Source: Candidatus Methanomethylophilaceae archaeon (lineage in GTDB: Archaea; Thermoplasmatota; Thermoplasmata; Methanomassiliicoccales; Methanomethylophilaceae). Taken from it: a DNA stretch of 6,402 bases. The stretch covers positions 1 through 6,402 of the forward strand of contig JAFSYZ010000269.1 in NCBI GenBank assembly GCA_017455785.1. Reading direction: 5' to 3'. The notes below the pieces were generated by a model that made no database searches, was not told the DNA's origin, and saw nothing but the letters and a program-made list of their open reading frames with translations. This document shows, one piece after another, positions 1 to 5,404 of the stretch. A program made the position numbers and the translations under genes. Positions within the stretch are counted from its first letter, which is position 1. Each line of letters starts with the position of its first letter.

Positions 1-2
1 AG

Positions 3-62
3 AACCCGGAGCGCACCATCCACTACGGCGGCGGTTCAGCAGAACCTTTAGTTATCCCTTAG
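3..62 (+). CDS. Possible 3' end of an upstream gene (19 codons visible)
   Basis: The third reading frame is open from the window edge to a TAG at 60-62 and reads NPERTIHYGGGSAEPLVIP. Its codons (aac, ccg, gag, cgc, acc, atc, cac, tac, ggc) resemble those of the downstream genes; the other two plus frames give arginine- and proline-rich or less natural peptides. If real, it ends 14 bases before the next gene and would be the preceding member of the same operon. The tail is too short to identify a family. Pantoate kinase would be a natural neighbour for the next gene, but nothing in these residues shows that. Confidence 0.35.
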   Translation, partial: NPERTIHYGGGSAEPLVIP

Positions 63-76
63 AACATTAACAGGAC

Positions 77-814
77 GTGAGCATTCCAAAGGATCATCCA
101 AGATACAAGTCCCTGATGGTGAGGGAGCACCTCGCCGAGATGGTTGAGAAAGGATTGGTGAACCCTACCGGTCTTATCTCCCACGGAAGGGGAGAGGCAT
201 TCGACTACCTTATGGGGGAGAGGACATTGGCCCCATCCCTGGAGGCCGAGAAGGTCGCCGCTGCATACTTACTGAAGGCCAAGAGACCGTTAGTATGCGT
301 GAATGGCAACGCGGCGGTACTGGACGCCAAGAATCTGATCAGGTTGTCAGAGACCATACCTGCACCTTTGGAGATCAACATCTTCCATAGGACCGAGGAG
401 AGGATGGGACTGCTGATCGATTACATGGAATCACAGGGATGCAAGGAGGTATTGGGAAGGGTACCTGAGGCAAGGATCCCGGGTCTCAACCATGACCGTG
501 CGTTATGTACTAAGACACTCTATGATTGTGACACGATCATTGTTCCCATAGAGGACGGTGACAGGGCCGAGGCATTGGTGAAGATGGGCAAGATTGTGAT
601 ATCCATCGACATCAATCCGATCTCGAGGACATCCAAGACCGCAACGGTCCCGATATCGGACGAACTTACCAGAGCACTTGAGAACATAATCCGCTTCGTG
701 GAGGAGCTCAGGGGCAAGGACGATGAGATCGAGAAGGTGATCTCATCATACAACAACGACGATAACCGCAGAGCACTCCTGAGGGAGATATCTGCTTTCT
801 TGGAGACACAGTAA
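77..814 (+). CDS. 4-phosphopantoate--beta-alanine ligase (archaeal phosphopantothenate synthetase)
   Basis: This 245-aa protein belongs to the archaeal family (formerly DUF137) that joins 4-phosphopantoate to beta-alanine with ATP to give 4'-phosphopantothenate. With pantoate kinase it replaces bacterial PanC and CoaA in cytoplasmic coenzyme A synthesis. Recognisable conserved blocks are IPKDHPRYKSL at 3-13, GLISHGRGEAFDYLMGE at 32-48, PLVCVNGNAAVL at 71-82, INIFHRTEER at 100-109, GLNHDRALC at 136-144, VPIEDGDRAEAL at 156-167 and the ISIDINPISRTS block near 175. Length is normal for the family. The start is GTG at 77: an in-frame TAA at 68-70 rules out a longer form, and the next ATG (116) would remove the conserved HPRY segment. 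There is no convincing Shine-Dalgarno motif; AGGA at 72-75 lies too close. It is the first complete gene of the operon and its stop lies one base before ahcY. Identification is by motif recall, not alignment. Confidence 0.93.
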   Translation: MSIPKDHPRYKSLMVREHLAEMVEKGLVNPTGLISHGRGEAFDYLMGERTLAPSLEAEKVAAAYLLKAKRPLVCVNGNAAVLDAKNLIRLSETIPAPLEINIFHRTEERMGLLIDYMESQGCKEVLGRVPEARIPGLNHDRALCTKTLYDCDTIIVPIEDGDRAEALVKMGKIVISIDINPISRTSKTATVPISDELTRALENIIRFVEELRGKDDEIEKVISSYNNDDNRRALLREISAFLETQ

Positions 815-815
815 C

Positions 816-2054
816 ATGACCGACGAATTGTACGAGAAAGGTATGCTCAGACTCCACTGGGCCGAGATGCACACGCCCGTGCTTCAACAGATAAGGGAGA
901 GGTTCCGTAAGGAGAAGCCATTGAAGGGACTGAAGGTCGCCATGGCCTTGCACACGGAGGCGAAGACAGGAATACTGGCGATCACACTGGCGGAGGCCGG
1001 TGCGGAGATAAGGCTGGCAAGCTGCAACCCATTGTCCACCGACGATTCGGTCGCCTTGGCACTCAGGAAGGGATACAACCTTGATGTACATGCAAAGAAG
1101 GGCGAGTCACAGGAGGAGTACTACAAGAATCTCAATGCGGTACTTGACATGGGTCCGGACTACATCATAGATGACGGTGCCGACCTCATCGCCATGGTGC
1201 ACACCACCAGACGCGAACTGTTACCGAACATCAAGGGGGCGAACGAGGAGACCACCACAGGGATAGTTCGTCTCAGGGCCATGGCCAACGACGGGAAACT
1301 GGAGTTCCCGGTGATGGCCGTCAACGATGCGAAGATGAAGTTCCTTTTCGACAACAGGTACGGTACAGGACAGTCAGCATTCGATGGCTGGATGAACGCC
1401 ACGAATTTGATGGTATCCGGAAAACACCTGGTGGTCGCCGGATACGGATGGTGCGGTAAGGGTGTCGCCATGAGGGCCAAGGGTCTGGGGGCATCCGTAA
1501 TAGTCACGGAGGTGGATCCCGTCAGGGCGATCGAGGCGAAGATGGACGGTTTCGAGGTCATGCCGATGATCGATGCCGTGAAGATCGCCGATATCATAAT
1601 GACGGTCACCGGATGCAAGGATATCATCAGGAAGGAGCACTTCCAGGTGATGAAGGACGGCTGCATCATGGGTAACGTGGGTCACTTCGATAATGAGATC
1701 AACAAGAAGGATCTGTCATCCCTTTCCAAGAAGGTCACACGCGTCAGGGAGTTCGTGGACGAGTACGATCTGGGTGACAAGAGACTGTTCCTCATAGGCG
1801 AGGGACGTCTGATGAACCTTGCAGCAGGCCAGGGACATCCTGCGGAGATCATGGATATGAGCTTCGCTGTACAGGCGTTATCATTGGAGTATCTTGTGAA
1901 GAACCACAAGGACATGAAGAACGGTGTATACACCGTACCGAACAGCATAGATGTCACAATCGCTGAGCACAAGCTCAAGGCCATGGGTGTCAGGATAGAT
2001 TCCCTTTCCGATGAGCAGCGCAGCTACATCACGGGATGGCAGGAAGGCACATGA
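816..2054 (+). CDS. ahcY: S-adenosylhomocysteine (or S-inosylhomocysteine) hydrolase
   Basis: This 412-aa NAD-dependent enzyme splits SAH into homocysteine and adenosine, removing the inhibitory product of SAM-dependent methylation. In Methanocaldococcus the homologue is reported to act on S-inosylhomocysteine after deamination of SAH. Visible motifs are HTEAKTGIL at 46-54, CNPLSTDD at 70-77, DDGADL at 119-124, EETTTGIVRL at 144-153, NDAKMKFLFDN at 170-180 (K175, D179 and N180 match the catalytic Lys/Asp/Asn), the NAD fold VVAGYGWCGKGVAMRAKGLG at 206-225, GHFDNEI at 289-295 and GHPAEIMDMSF at 340-350. It ends in a short GWQEGT tail and lacks the longer bacterial/eukaryotic C-terminus, as is usual for archaeal enzymes. 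ATG 816 follows the preceding TAA by one base; GGAG at 802-805 is a plausible ribosome site. The coding end overlaps the nucleoside kinase start by four bases, implying translational coupling. Confidence 0.96.
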   Translation: MTDELYEKGMLRLHWAEMHTPVLQQIRERFRKEKPLKGLKVAMALHTEAKTGILAITLAEAGAEIRLASCNPLSTDDSVALALRKGYNLDVHAKKGESQEEYYKNLNAVLDMGPDYIIDDGADLIAMVHTTRRELLPNIKGANEETTTGIVRLRAMANDGKLEFPVMAVNDAKMKFLFDNRYGTGQSAFDGWMNATNLMVSGKHLVVAGYGWCGKGVAMRAKGLGASVIVTEVDPVRAIEAKMDGFEVMPMIDAVKIADIIMTVTGCKDIIRKEHFQVMKDGCIMGNVGHFDNEINKKDLSSLSKKVTRVREFVDEYDLGDKRLFLIGEGRLMNLAAGQGHPAEIMDMSFAVQALSLEYLVKNHKDMKNGVYTVPNSIDVTIAEHKLKAMGVRIDSLSDEQRSYITGWQEGT

Positions 2055-2968
2055 AGCCCTTCCTGACCGTCTACGGACACGTGTCCATCGATCAGATAAT
2101 GTCCGTGGAGGACTTCCCGCGTATGAATACGACCGAGGATGCCCTCACCAAGGAGACCAGTCTCGGAGGTACGGCGGCCAATGTCGCTGTAGTAGCGGCA
2201 TCGTTGGGTGTGCCGACAGCGATATCATCCTTCGTCGGGACGGATTTCCCCCGTAAATACGAGGATTTCATGTCATCGACCGGCCTGTGCCTCGACGAAC
2301 TGGTGAAGGTTGACGATTATGATACATCCACAGCATTGGTGGTGAACGATCACAATCTGGACCAGAAGGTACTGTTCTTCCAGGGACCCCATGGTTTCGC
2401 ATCGAAAATCGGTATAGAATTAATTAAGAAGGCATCAGAGTCCAAGTTCGTGCATTTCTGCACAGGTGATCCTGCCTACCATATCGATCTGATGAGGAAA
2501 CTGAAGGGAAAGGACAGGATGATAGCGTTCGACCCTGCCCAGGAGATCCACAGGTTATGGAACGAACGTCTGATGGCGGATGCCATGGCCAACTGCGATA
2601 TGCTGTTCTGCAACAGGTTCGAGGCGGAATCCGTTCTGAAGTATCTGCATGCGGATTCATTCGACCATCTAAACTTCCCATTCATACTGTGCACCAAGGG
2701 TACGGACGGATGCGAACTGCACCTCAACGGTACGAGGATCGATTTCCCTATAATCAAAGCGGACAAAGTGGTCGATGCCACTGGTGCGGGAGACTCCTTC
2801 AGGGGAGGGTTCTATGCAGGACAGTATCATGGATTATCGATCGAGGAATCGATAATCACGGCGGCAGCGACATCATCGTTCATCGTGGAGAAGGTCGGTA
2901 CCCTGACCAACATCCCAACATGGGACATGGTCATGGAACGTGCCGACAAGGCACTGACGAAGGTGTGA
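2051..2968 (+). CDS. PfkB-family nucleoside kinase (MJ0406-like)
   Basis: This 305-aa ribokinase-fold protein probably phosphorylates a nucleoside with ATP. The first PfkB signature, LGGTAANVAVVAASLG, lies at 38-53. The second, DATGAGDSFRGGF at 242-254, carries the anion-hole GAGD and the catalytic base D248. FDPAQE at 160-165, LCTKGTDGCEL at 213-223 and the C-terminal TNIPTWDMVMER at 286-297 resemble, from memory, the archaeal nucleoside kinase MJ0406 (which accepts inosine, cytidine and guanosine) more than sugar kinases. I prefer ATG 2051 over the in-frame ATG at 2036: 2051 sits in an ATGA overlap with the ahcY stop, follows a purine-rich AGGAAGG at 2041-2047, and places KPFLTVYGHVSID at the N-terminus as in relatives. 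Being coupled to ahcY, it is well placed to salvage the adenosine or inosine released there. A sugar substrate cannot be excluded from sequence alone. Confidence 0.85.
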   Translation: MKPFLTVYGHVSIDQIMSVEDFPRMNTTEDALTKETSLGGTAANVAVVAASLGVPTAISSFVGTDFPRKYEDFMSSTGLCLDELVKVDDYDTSTALVVNDHNLDQKVLFFQGPHGFASKIGIELIKKASESKFVHFCTGDPAYHIDLMRKLKGKDRMIAFDPAQEIHRLWNERLMADAMANCDMLFCNRFEAESVLKYLHADSFDHLNFPFILCTKGTDGCELHLNGTRIDFPIIKADKVVDATGAGDSFRGGFYAGQYHGLSIEESIITAAATSSFIVEKVGTLTNIPTWDMVMERADKALTKV

Positions 2969-2969
2969 C

Positions 2970-3497
2970 ATGCTGGTCGCTATAACGGGTACCCCCGGTG
3001 TCGGCAAGTCCACTGTCTCATCGATATTGAGAAAGGAATACAGGGTGATAGACATCCATTCCTATGCCGAGGATCACGGCCTCTTTGAATCATTCGACGA
3101 GGAGGCTGGGTCATATGATGTGGATGTTGAGAAGCTCAACGACAGCATCATGTCTGAGGACATCGAGGGTACGGTTTTCCTGGACGGTCATCTTTCCCAT
3201 TTCGTGGACTGTGATAAGATCATCGTACTAAGGTGCGAGCCTCATGTCATATATGACAGACTGAAACAGCGCGGTTACGATGAGAGGAAGATCCTGGAGA
3301 ACGTCCAGACCGAGGTCCTGGATGTGATATTGAGCGAATCCGTCGATTCCGGCATCGATACATACGAGATAGATTGCACGGAGCTTACCCCTGAACAGGT
3401 GGTCTCGAAGATAGGGATTATAATGAACGGAGAAGATATCCCCGATGTAACCCCAGGGCATGTCGACTGGAGTGAGGAGATGGACGAATGGTTCTAG
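2970..3497 (+). CDS. AK6/Fap7-type adenylate kinase family protein
   Basis: This 175-aa P-loop protein has the Walker A motif GTPGVGKST at 7-15, the family hallmark LDGHLSH at 71-77, and a lid-like stretch LRCEPHVIYDRLKQRGYDER at 87-106 followed by KILENVQTE. These features mark the archaeal putative adenylate kinase family related to eukaryotic AK6/Fap7. Members convert AMP and ATP to ADP, and the eukaryotic member also acts as an ATPase in small-subunit rRNA maturation with uS11. The protein ends in an acidic and aromatic tail, PGHVDWSEEMDEWF (162-175), seen in some archaeal members. ATG 2970 lies one base after the previous TGA, with AGGTG at 2961-2965 as ribosome site. The stop is TAG, and the last ten coding bases overlap the next gene. 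Whether its main job here is nucleotide balance or ribosome assembly cannot be told from sequence. Confidence 0.88.
   Translation: MLVAITGTPGVGKSTVSSILRKEYRVIDIHSYAEDHGLFESFDEEAGSYDVDVEKLNDSIMSEDIEGTVFLDGHLSHFVDCDKIIVLRCEPHVIYDRLKQRGYDERKILENVQTEVLDVILSESVDSGIDTYEIDCTELTPEQVVSKIGIIMNGEDIPDVTPGHVDWSEEMDEWF
3474..3479 (+). promoter_or_regulatory. Ribosome binding site inside the AK6 gene for the CDP-alcohol transferase
   Basis: GAGGAG lies eight bases before ATG 3488 and within the last codons of the upstream reading frame. It supports ATG 3488 as the true start even though this creates a 10-base overlap with the preceding gene. It also accounts for the Glu-Glu in that protein's acidic tail, so this short stretch serves two purposes. 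Confidence 0.6.
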
Positions 3498-4147
3498 ACA
3501 CACAGAGATCGAAGGCAGATCCGTTTTTAGTTCCCGTGGCCAAGTTATGTAAGAATGTCAGTCCCAATATGATATCATGGATCGGACTCATACTGGCATT
3601 GATAGCAGGTATCGTCCTGTATATGAGTCATGATAACCACATCCTGTTGATAGTGGGTGCCGTGATCGTCATATTCTCCGGTTATTTCGACTCCCTTGAC
3701 GGCAAGGTCGCCAAGATGTACAACAAAGCATCCAAGAAGGGAGATTATCTGGATCATGTATTCGACAGGTACGCTGACGTGTTTATGATCGGCGGCATAG
3801 CCGTGAGTGCATGGTGCAACCCGTATCTGGGTATGGCCGCATTGGTTGGTGTATTGTTAACATCGTACATGGGTACTCAGGCACAGGCCGTAGGCGCACC
3901 GCGTCTGTATGCGGGTCTCCTGGGACGTGCCGACAGGGTGGTCCTGACTACAGTGTTCCCGATCCTCCAGTTCATATTCCTGAACGTGGCCAACGGTGAC
4001 TTCGCATCCTTCTCCTTCGAGATCGCAGGTGCCTCGTTCAACATCTGCTGGTTGGAGATCATGATGCTGTGGTTCGCGGTCGTGGGTAACATCACCGCTG
4101 TACAGAGAGCGATAATCACTTGGAACAACATGTCCAAGATAGAATGA
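3488..4147 (+). CDS. CDP-alcohol phosphatidyltransferase, possibly archaetidylinositol phosphate synthase-like
   Basis: This 219-aa integral membrane enzyme belongs to the family that transfers a lipid phosphate from a CDP-linked donor (in archaea usually CDP-archaeol) to an alcohol such as inositol phosphate, serine or glycerol phosphate. The metal-binding signature lies at 68-93: D68, D71-G72, A75, G85, D89 and D93 have the exact family spacing. The usual Arg after A75 is replaced by Lys76 (DGKVAK instead of DGxxAR). Hydrophobic stretches near 28-47, 52-66, 97-110, 114-127, 152-167 and 188-207 suggest about six membrane helices. The N-terminus (KADPFLVPVAKLCKNVSPNMI) resembles archaetidylinositol phosphate synthases, but the alcohol substrate is not determined by what I can see. 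It is the last gene of the operon. Its stop lies one base from the stop of the convergent priL. Confidence 0.88.
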   Translation: MVLDTQRSKADPFLVPVAKLCKNVSPNMISWIGLILALIAGIVLYMSHDNHILLIVGAVIVIFSGYFDSLDGKVAKMYNKASKKGDYLDHVFDRYADVFMIGGIAVSAWCNPYLGMAALVGVLLTSYMGTQAQAVGAPRLYAGLLGRADRVVLTTVFPILQFIFLNVANGDFASFSFEIAGASFNICWLEIMMLWFAVVGNITAVQRAIITWNNMSKIE

Positions 4148-4148
4148 A

Positions 4149-5171
4149 TCATTCCTGGGGCCTTGGTGCCCCGGTCTTTATCCTGTAATAGGTCAGCGGA
4201 TGGTTGATCTTGGTACAGAGATTGTCCCCTTCTATGCACAGGCCGTTCGACTTCATGGTATGACATTCCGGAGGGGTGTATCCGTCGGTATTGTTCAGTT
4301 CGCCGGTGATGTGCTTGATCTGATACATGGACTTGGATTCATCGAAATCAGGCGACTGCGAGAAGAGTGCCAGTATCTGTTCGGAATTCATTCCTATGGT
4401 GTGGAGGAAGGACACCAGGGCGAACCTTCCGCTGTGTGGGAGGTTGACCGCATGCAGTGCATTATCCAGAAGAGTCCTGATACATGGGGGCAGCTGTTCG
4501 TTGACCAATTCGCCTGAGAACTTCGTCTCGAACTTGCTCTTGGTGTTCTCCAGTATGTTCTTGATCCTCTGCACGTCCTTCGACATCACGGAAGCATATT
4601 CATCGGGGACCTTGAGCGGTAATTCCGATTCAATCCTGTCCTGTAGAGCGTTCTGAAGGAGACGGTCGAACTTCTCATGCGTGAGGAAGACATAACCGTT
4701 GTCCAATTCGGAATTCACCAGTTTCCACTCCTGACTTTTGATCCTGGTGGAGAATCTCAGGAAGTCTGCGAAGTGCATCTTCAGTCTGTCATCATCCAGA
4801 GTGGAGTTGACATTCAATGCTCTGGCTATGTTGAGGACAGTGGACTGCTGCTCCTCTCCAAGGAGCCTGTTCATCCTCACGGCCTCGGATAATGCATATC
4901 TCTTGGTGAGGAAACGGTCATCGATTATCGAGACGATCATCCTGGCGTAAGGGTACGACATCACCTCCATGAGATGTTCGTACGGGGACGTCAGCGGGAT
5001 GTAGTTGACCTCCGACCTCTCCAGTGCATTCTCCAACCTGTCCACGCCCCTGATCCTGGCGTCCGCGAACGTCTCCGAGGATATCAGCGACTCGATGTCC
5101 ACCTTCTGTTCCCTGGCAAGTTGCGATGCTGCATCAAGGAACGGGAATCTTGCCGCCATCAGGGTGTCCAT
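4149..5171 (-). CDS. priL: DNA primase large subunit
   Basis: This 340-aa protein is the iron-sulfur regulatory subunit of the archaeal/eukaryotic primase. It partners with the catalytic PriS to make RNA (and DNA) primers at the replication fork. The N-terminal helical domain opens with ARFPFLDAASQLARE (7-21), matching the YPFL-type start of archaeal PriL. The C-terminal domain contains exactly four cysteines, C230, C303, C312 and C319, in the contexts PPCIRTLL, PPECHTMKSNGLC and NLCTKINHPLTYY, which fit the 4Fe-4S ligands. The conserved HSGRFALVSFLHTIGM block is at 246-261. I use ATG at 5171. An alternative in-frame ATG four codons later (5159) is possible, since no ribosome site precedes either. 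A TATA-like element about 25 bases upstream suggests a leaderless message. No priS gene is in the window. The gene faces the operon on the other strand. Confidence 0.95.
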   Translation of the reverse strand: MDTLMAARFPFLDAASQLAREQKVDIESLISSETFADARIRGVDRLENALERSEVNYIPLTSPYEHLMEVMSYPYARMIVSIIDDRFLTKRYALSEAVRMNRLLGEEQQSTVLNIARALNVNSTLDDDRLKMHFADFLRFSTRIKSQEWKLVNSELDNGYVFLTHEKFDRLLQNALQDRIESELPLKVPDEYASVMSKDVQRIKNILENTKSKFETKFSGELVNEQLPPCIRTLLDNALHAVNLPHSGRFALVSFLHTIGMNSEQILALFSQSPDFDESKSMYQIKHITGELNNTDGYTPPECHTMKSNGLCIEGDNLCTKINHPLTYYRIKTGAPRPQE

Positions 5172-5190
5172 GGGCGGTATCAGGTGTTAT

Positions 5191-5200
5191 CTGTTTTTAG
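5191..5200 (-). promoter_or_regulatory. priL: Probable TATA-like element of priL
   Basis: On the minus strand CTAAAAACAG is centred about 25 bases before ATG 5171, the distance expected when transcription starts at or next to the start codon. The bases between (GATAACACCTGATACCGCCC) contain no purine-rich ribosome site, consistent with a leaderless transcript. The element is a poor match to a strong archaeal TATA box, so the call is tentative. Confidence 0.4.
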
Positions 5201-5239
5201 GTATTCTGATTGTCACCCGGAATCGATGTGCTAAGAGCG

Positions 5240-5262
5240 TATTGTTAGAAGAATGAACAATA
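5240..5262. repeat. 7-bp inverted repeat, TATTGTT-N9-AACAATA
   Basis: The arms TATTGTT (5240-5246) and AACAATA (5256-5262) are exact reverse complements around nine bases. The right arm overlaps a second, smaller dyad, ATGAA-N6-TTCAT (5253-5268). It could be a protein-binding site or, transcribed, a weak hairpin. In such AT-rich DNA some dyads are expected by chance. Confidence 0.5.
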
Positions 5263-5278
5263 ATTCATCAAATTATTA

Positions 5279-5288
5279 TACAATTGTA
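5279..5288. repeat. 10-bp palindrome TACAATTGTA
   Basis: This is a perfect self-complementary decamer located 25 bases before the larger palindrome at 5314-5333. The overlapping TGTACA at 5285-5290 is also self-complementary. It may be a second operator, but it is short enough to be coincidence in this AT-rich region. Confidence 0.35.
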
Positions 5289-5313
5289 CATTTAACGTAA
5301 TAAATATTCATTA

Positions 5314-5333
5314 TATTAGACATATGTCTAATA
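5314..5333. promoter_or_regulatory. Perfect 20-bp palindrome, probable operator for a dimeric regulator
   Basis: The half-site TATTAGACAT is followed directly by its exact reverse complement ATGTCTAATA, with no spacer and no mismatch. Its centre (between 5323 and 5324) lies about 55 bases before the glnN TATA box and about 150 bases from the priL start. A perfect, spacerless dyad of this length is the classic target of a winged-helix or similar homodimer. The position, upstream of the TATA box rather than over it, would suit an activator of glnN or a site for a promoter not recognised here. The bound protein is unknown to me. Confidence 0.65.
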
Positions 5334-5375
5334 AAAGTGCAATAGTCAAGATGAATGAACACGACAATAGGTAAC

Positions 5376-5382
5376 TATATAA
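5376..5382 (+). promoter_or_regulatory. glnN: TATA box of glnN, leaderless promoter
   Basis: TATATAA, preceded by a purine-containing AGGTAAC stretch that could serve as a TFB recognition element, is centred 26 bases before ATG 5405. That is the normal TATA-to-start-site distance in archaea, so the transcript should begin at or beside the start codon. The intervening bases end in CACCCCAACC and hold no ribosome binding site, which agrees with leaderless translation. Confidence 0.7.
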
Positions 5383-5404
5383 TCTCATAATCATCACCCC
5401 AACC

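Larger units (their letters stand above)
5251..5361 (+). repeat. 9-bp direct repeat GAATGAACA flanking the palindromes
   Basis: GAATGAACA occurs at 5251-5259 and again at 5353-5361, bracketing the two palindromes. The related six-mers ATTCAT (5263-5268 and 5306-5311) and ATGAAT (5351-5356) lie in the same stretch. The repeats might be binding half-sites for one regulator. A 9-bp match in AT-rich DNA is only modest evidence. Confidence 0.35.
5172..5404. other. Divergent AT-rich intergenic region between priL and glnN
   Basis: This 233-bp stretch separates two divergently transcribed genes. No open frame longer than about a dozen codons that looks coding was found within it on either strand; the longest mini-ORFs start at 5355 (plus, 11 codons) and 5311 (minus, 11 codons). 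From about 5241 to 5390 it is strikingly AT-rich compared with the flanking genes. It contains several inverted repeats, a perfect palindrome, a 9-bp direct repeat and at least one good TATA box, so it reads as a control region rather than a lost gene. No tRNA-like cloverleaf or riboswitch was recognised. Confidence 0.8.

Noticed and set aside
45..58. CCTTTAGTTATCCC as TATA box for the phosphopantothenate synthetase gene
   Set aside because: Spacing to GTG 77 is acceptable but the match is poor, and the stretch may be the coding end of an upstream gene, so an operon explanation is equally good.
1160..1669. 169-codon minus-strand open frame opposite ahcY
   Set aside because: It lies wholly antisense to a clearly conserved gene, its peptide is low-complexity in Ser, Thr, Pro and Ala with no recognisable domain, and no promoter or ribosome site precedes it. 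It is a shadow of the codon bias of ahcY.
2036..2050. Earlier ATG for the nucleoside kinase (adds MAGRH)
   Set aside because: ATG 2051 forms an ATGA overlap with the ahcY stop and has a purine-rich site before it; the extra five residues do not match the expected N-terminus of the family.
4155..4174. Hairpin CTGGGGC-N6-GCCCCGG at the end of priL as a terminator
   Set aside because: It is a 7-bp stem (with one G-T pair) within priL codons and is not followed by a T-run on either strand. Archaeal termination relies on T-rich tracts rather than stems, so I do not call it.
5351..5390. Mini-ORFs before glnN (starts at 5351 and 5355) as a leader peptide
   Set aside because: They are 7 and 11 codons long, have no ribosome site, overlap the glnN TATA box and would lie upstream of the predicted transcription start.
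5172..5404. NrpR-type nitrogen operator before glnN
   Set aside because: I looked for GGAA-N6-TTCC. The only GGAA (5219-5222) has no TTCC partner at the right spacing.
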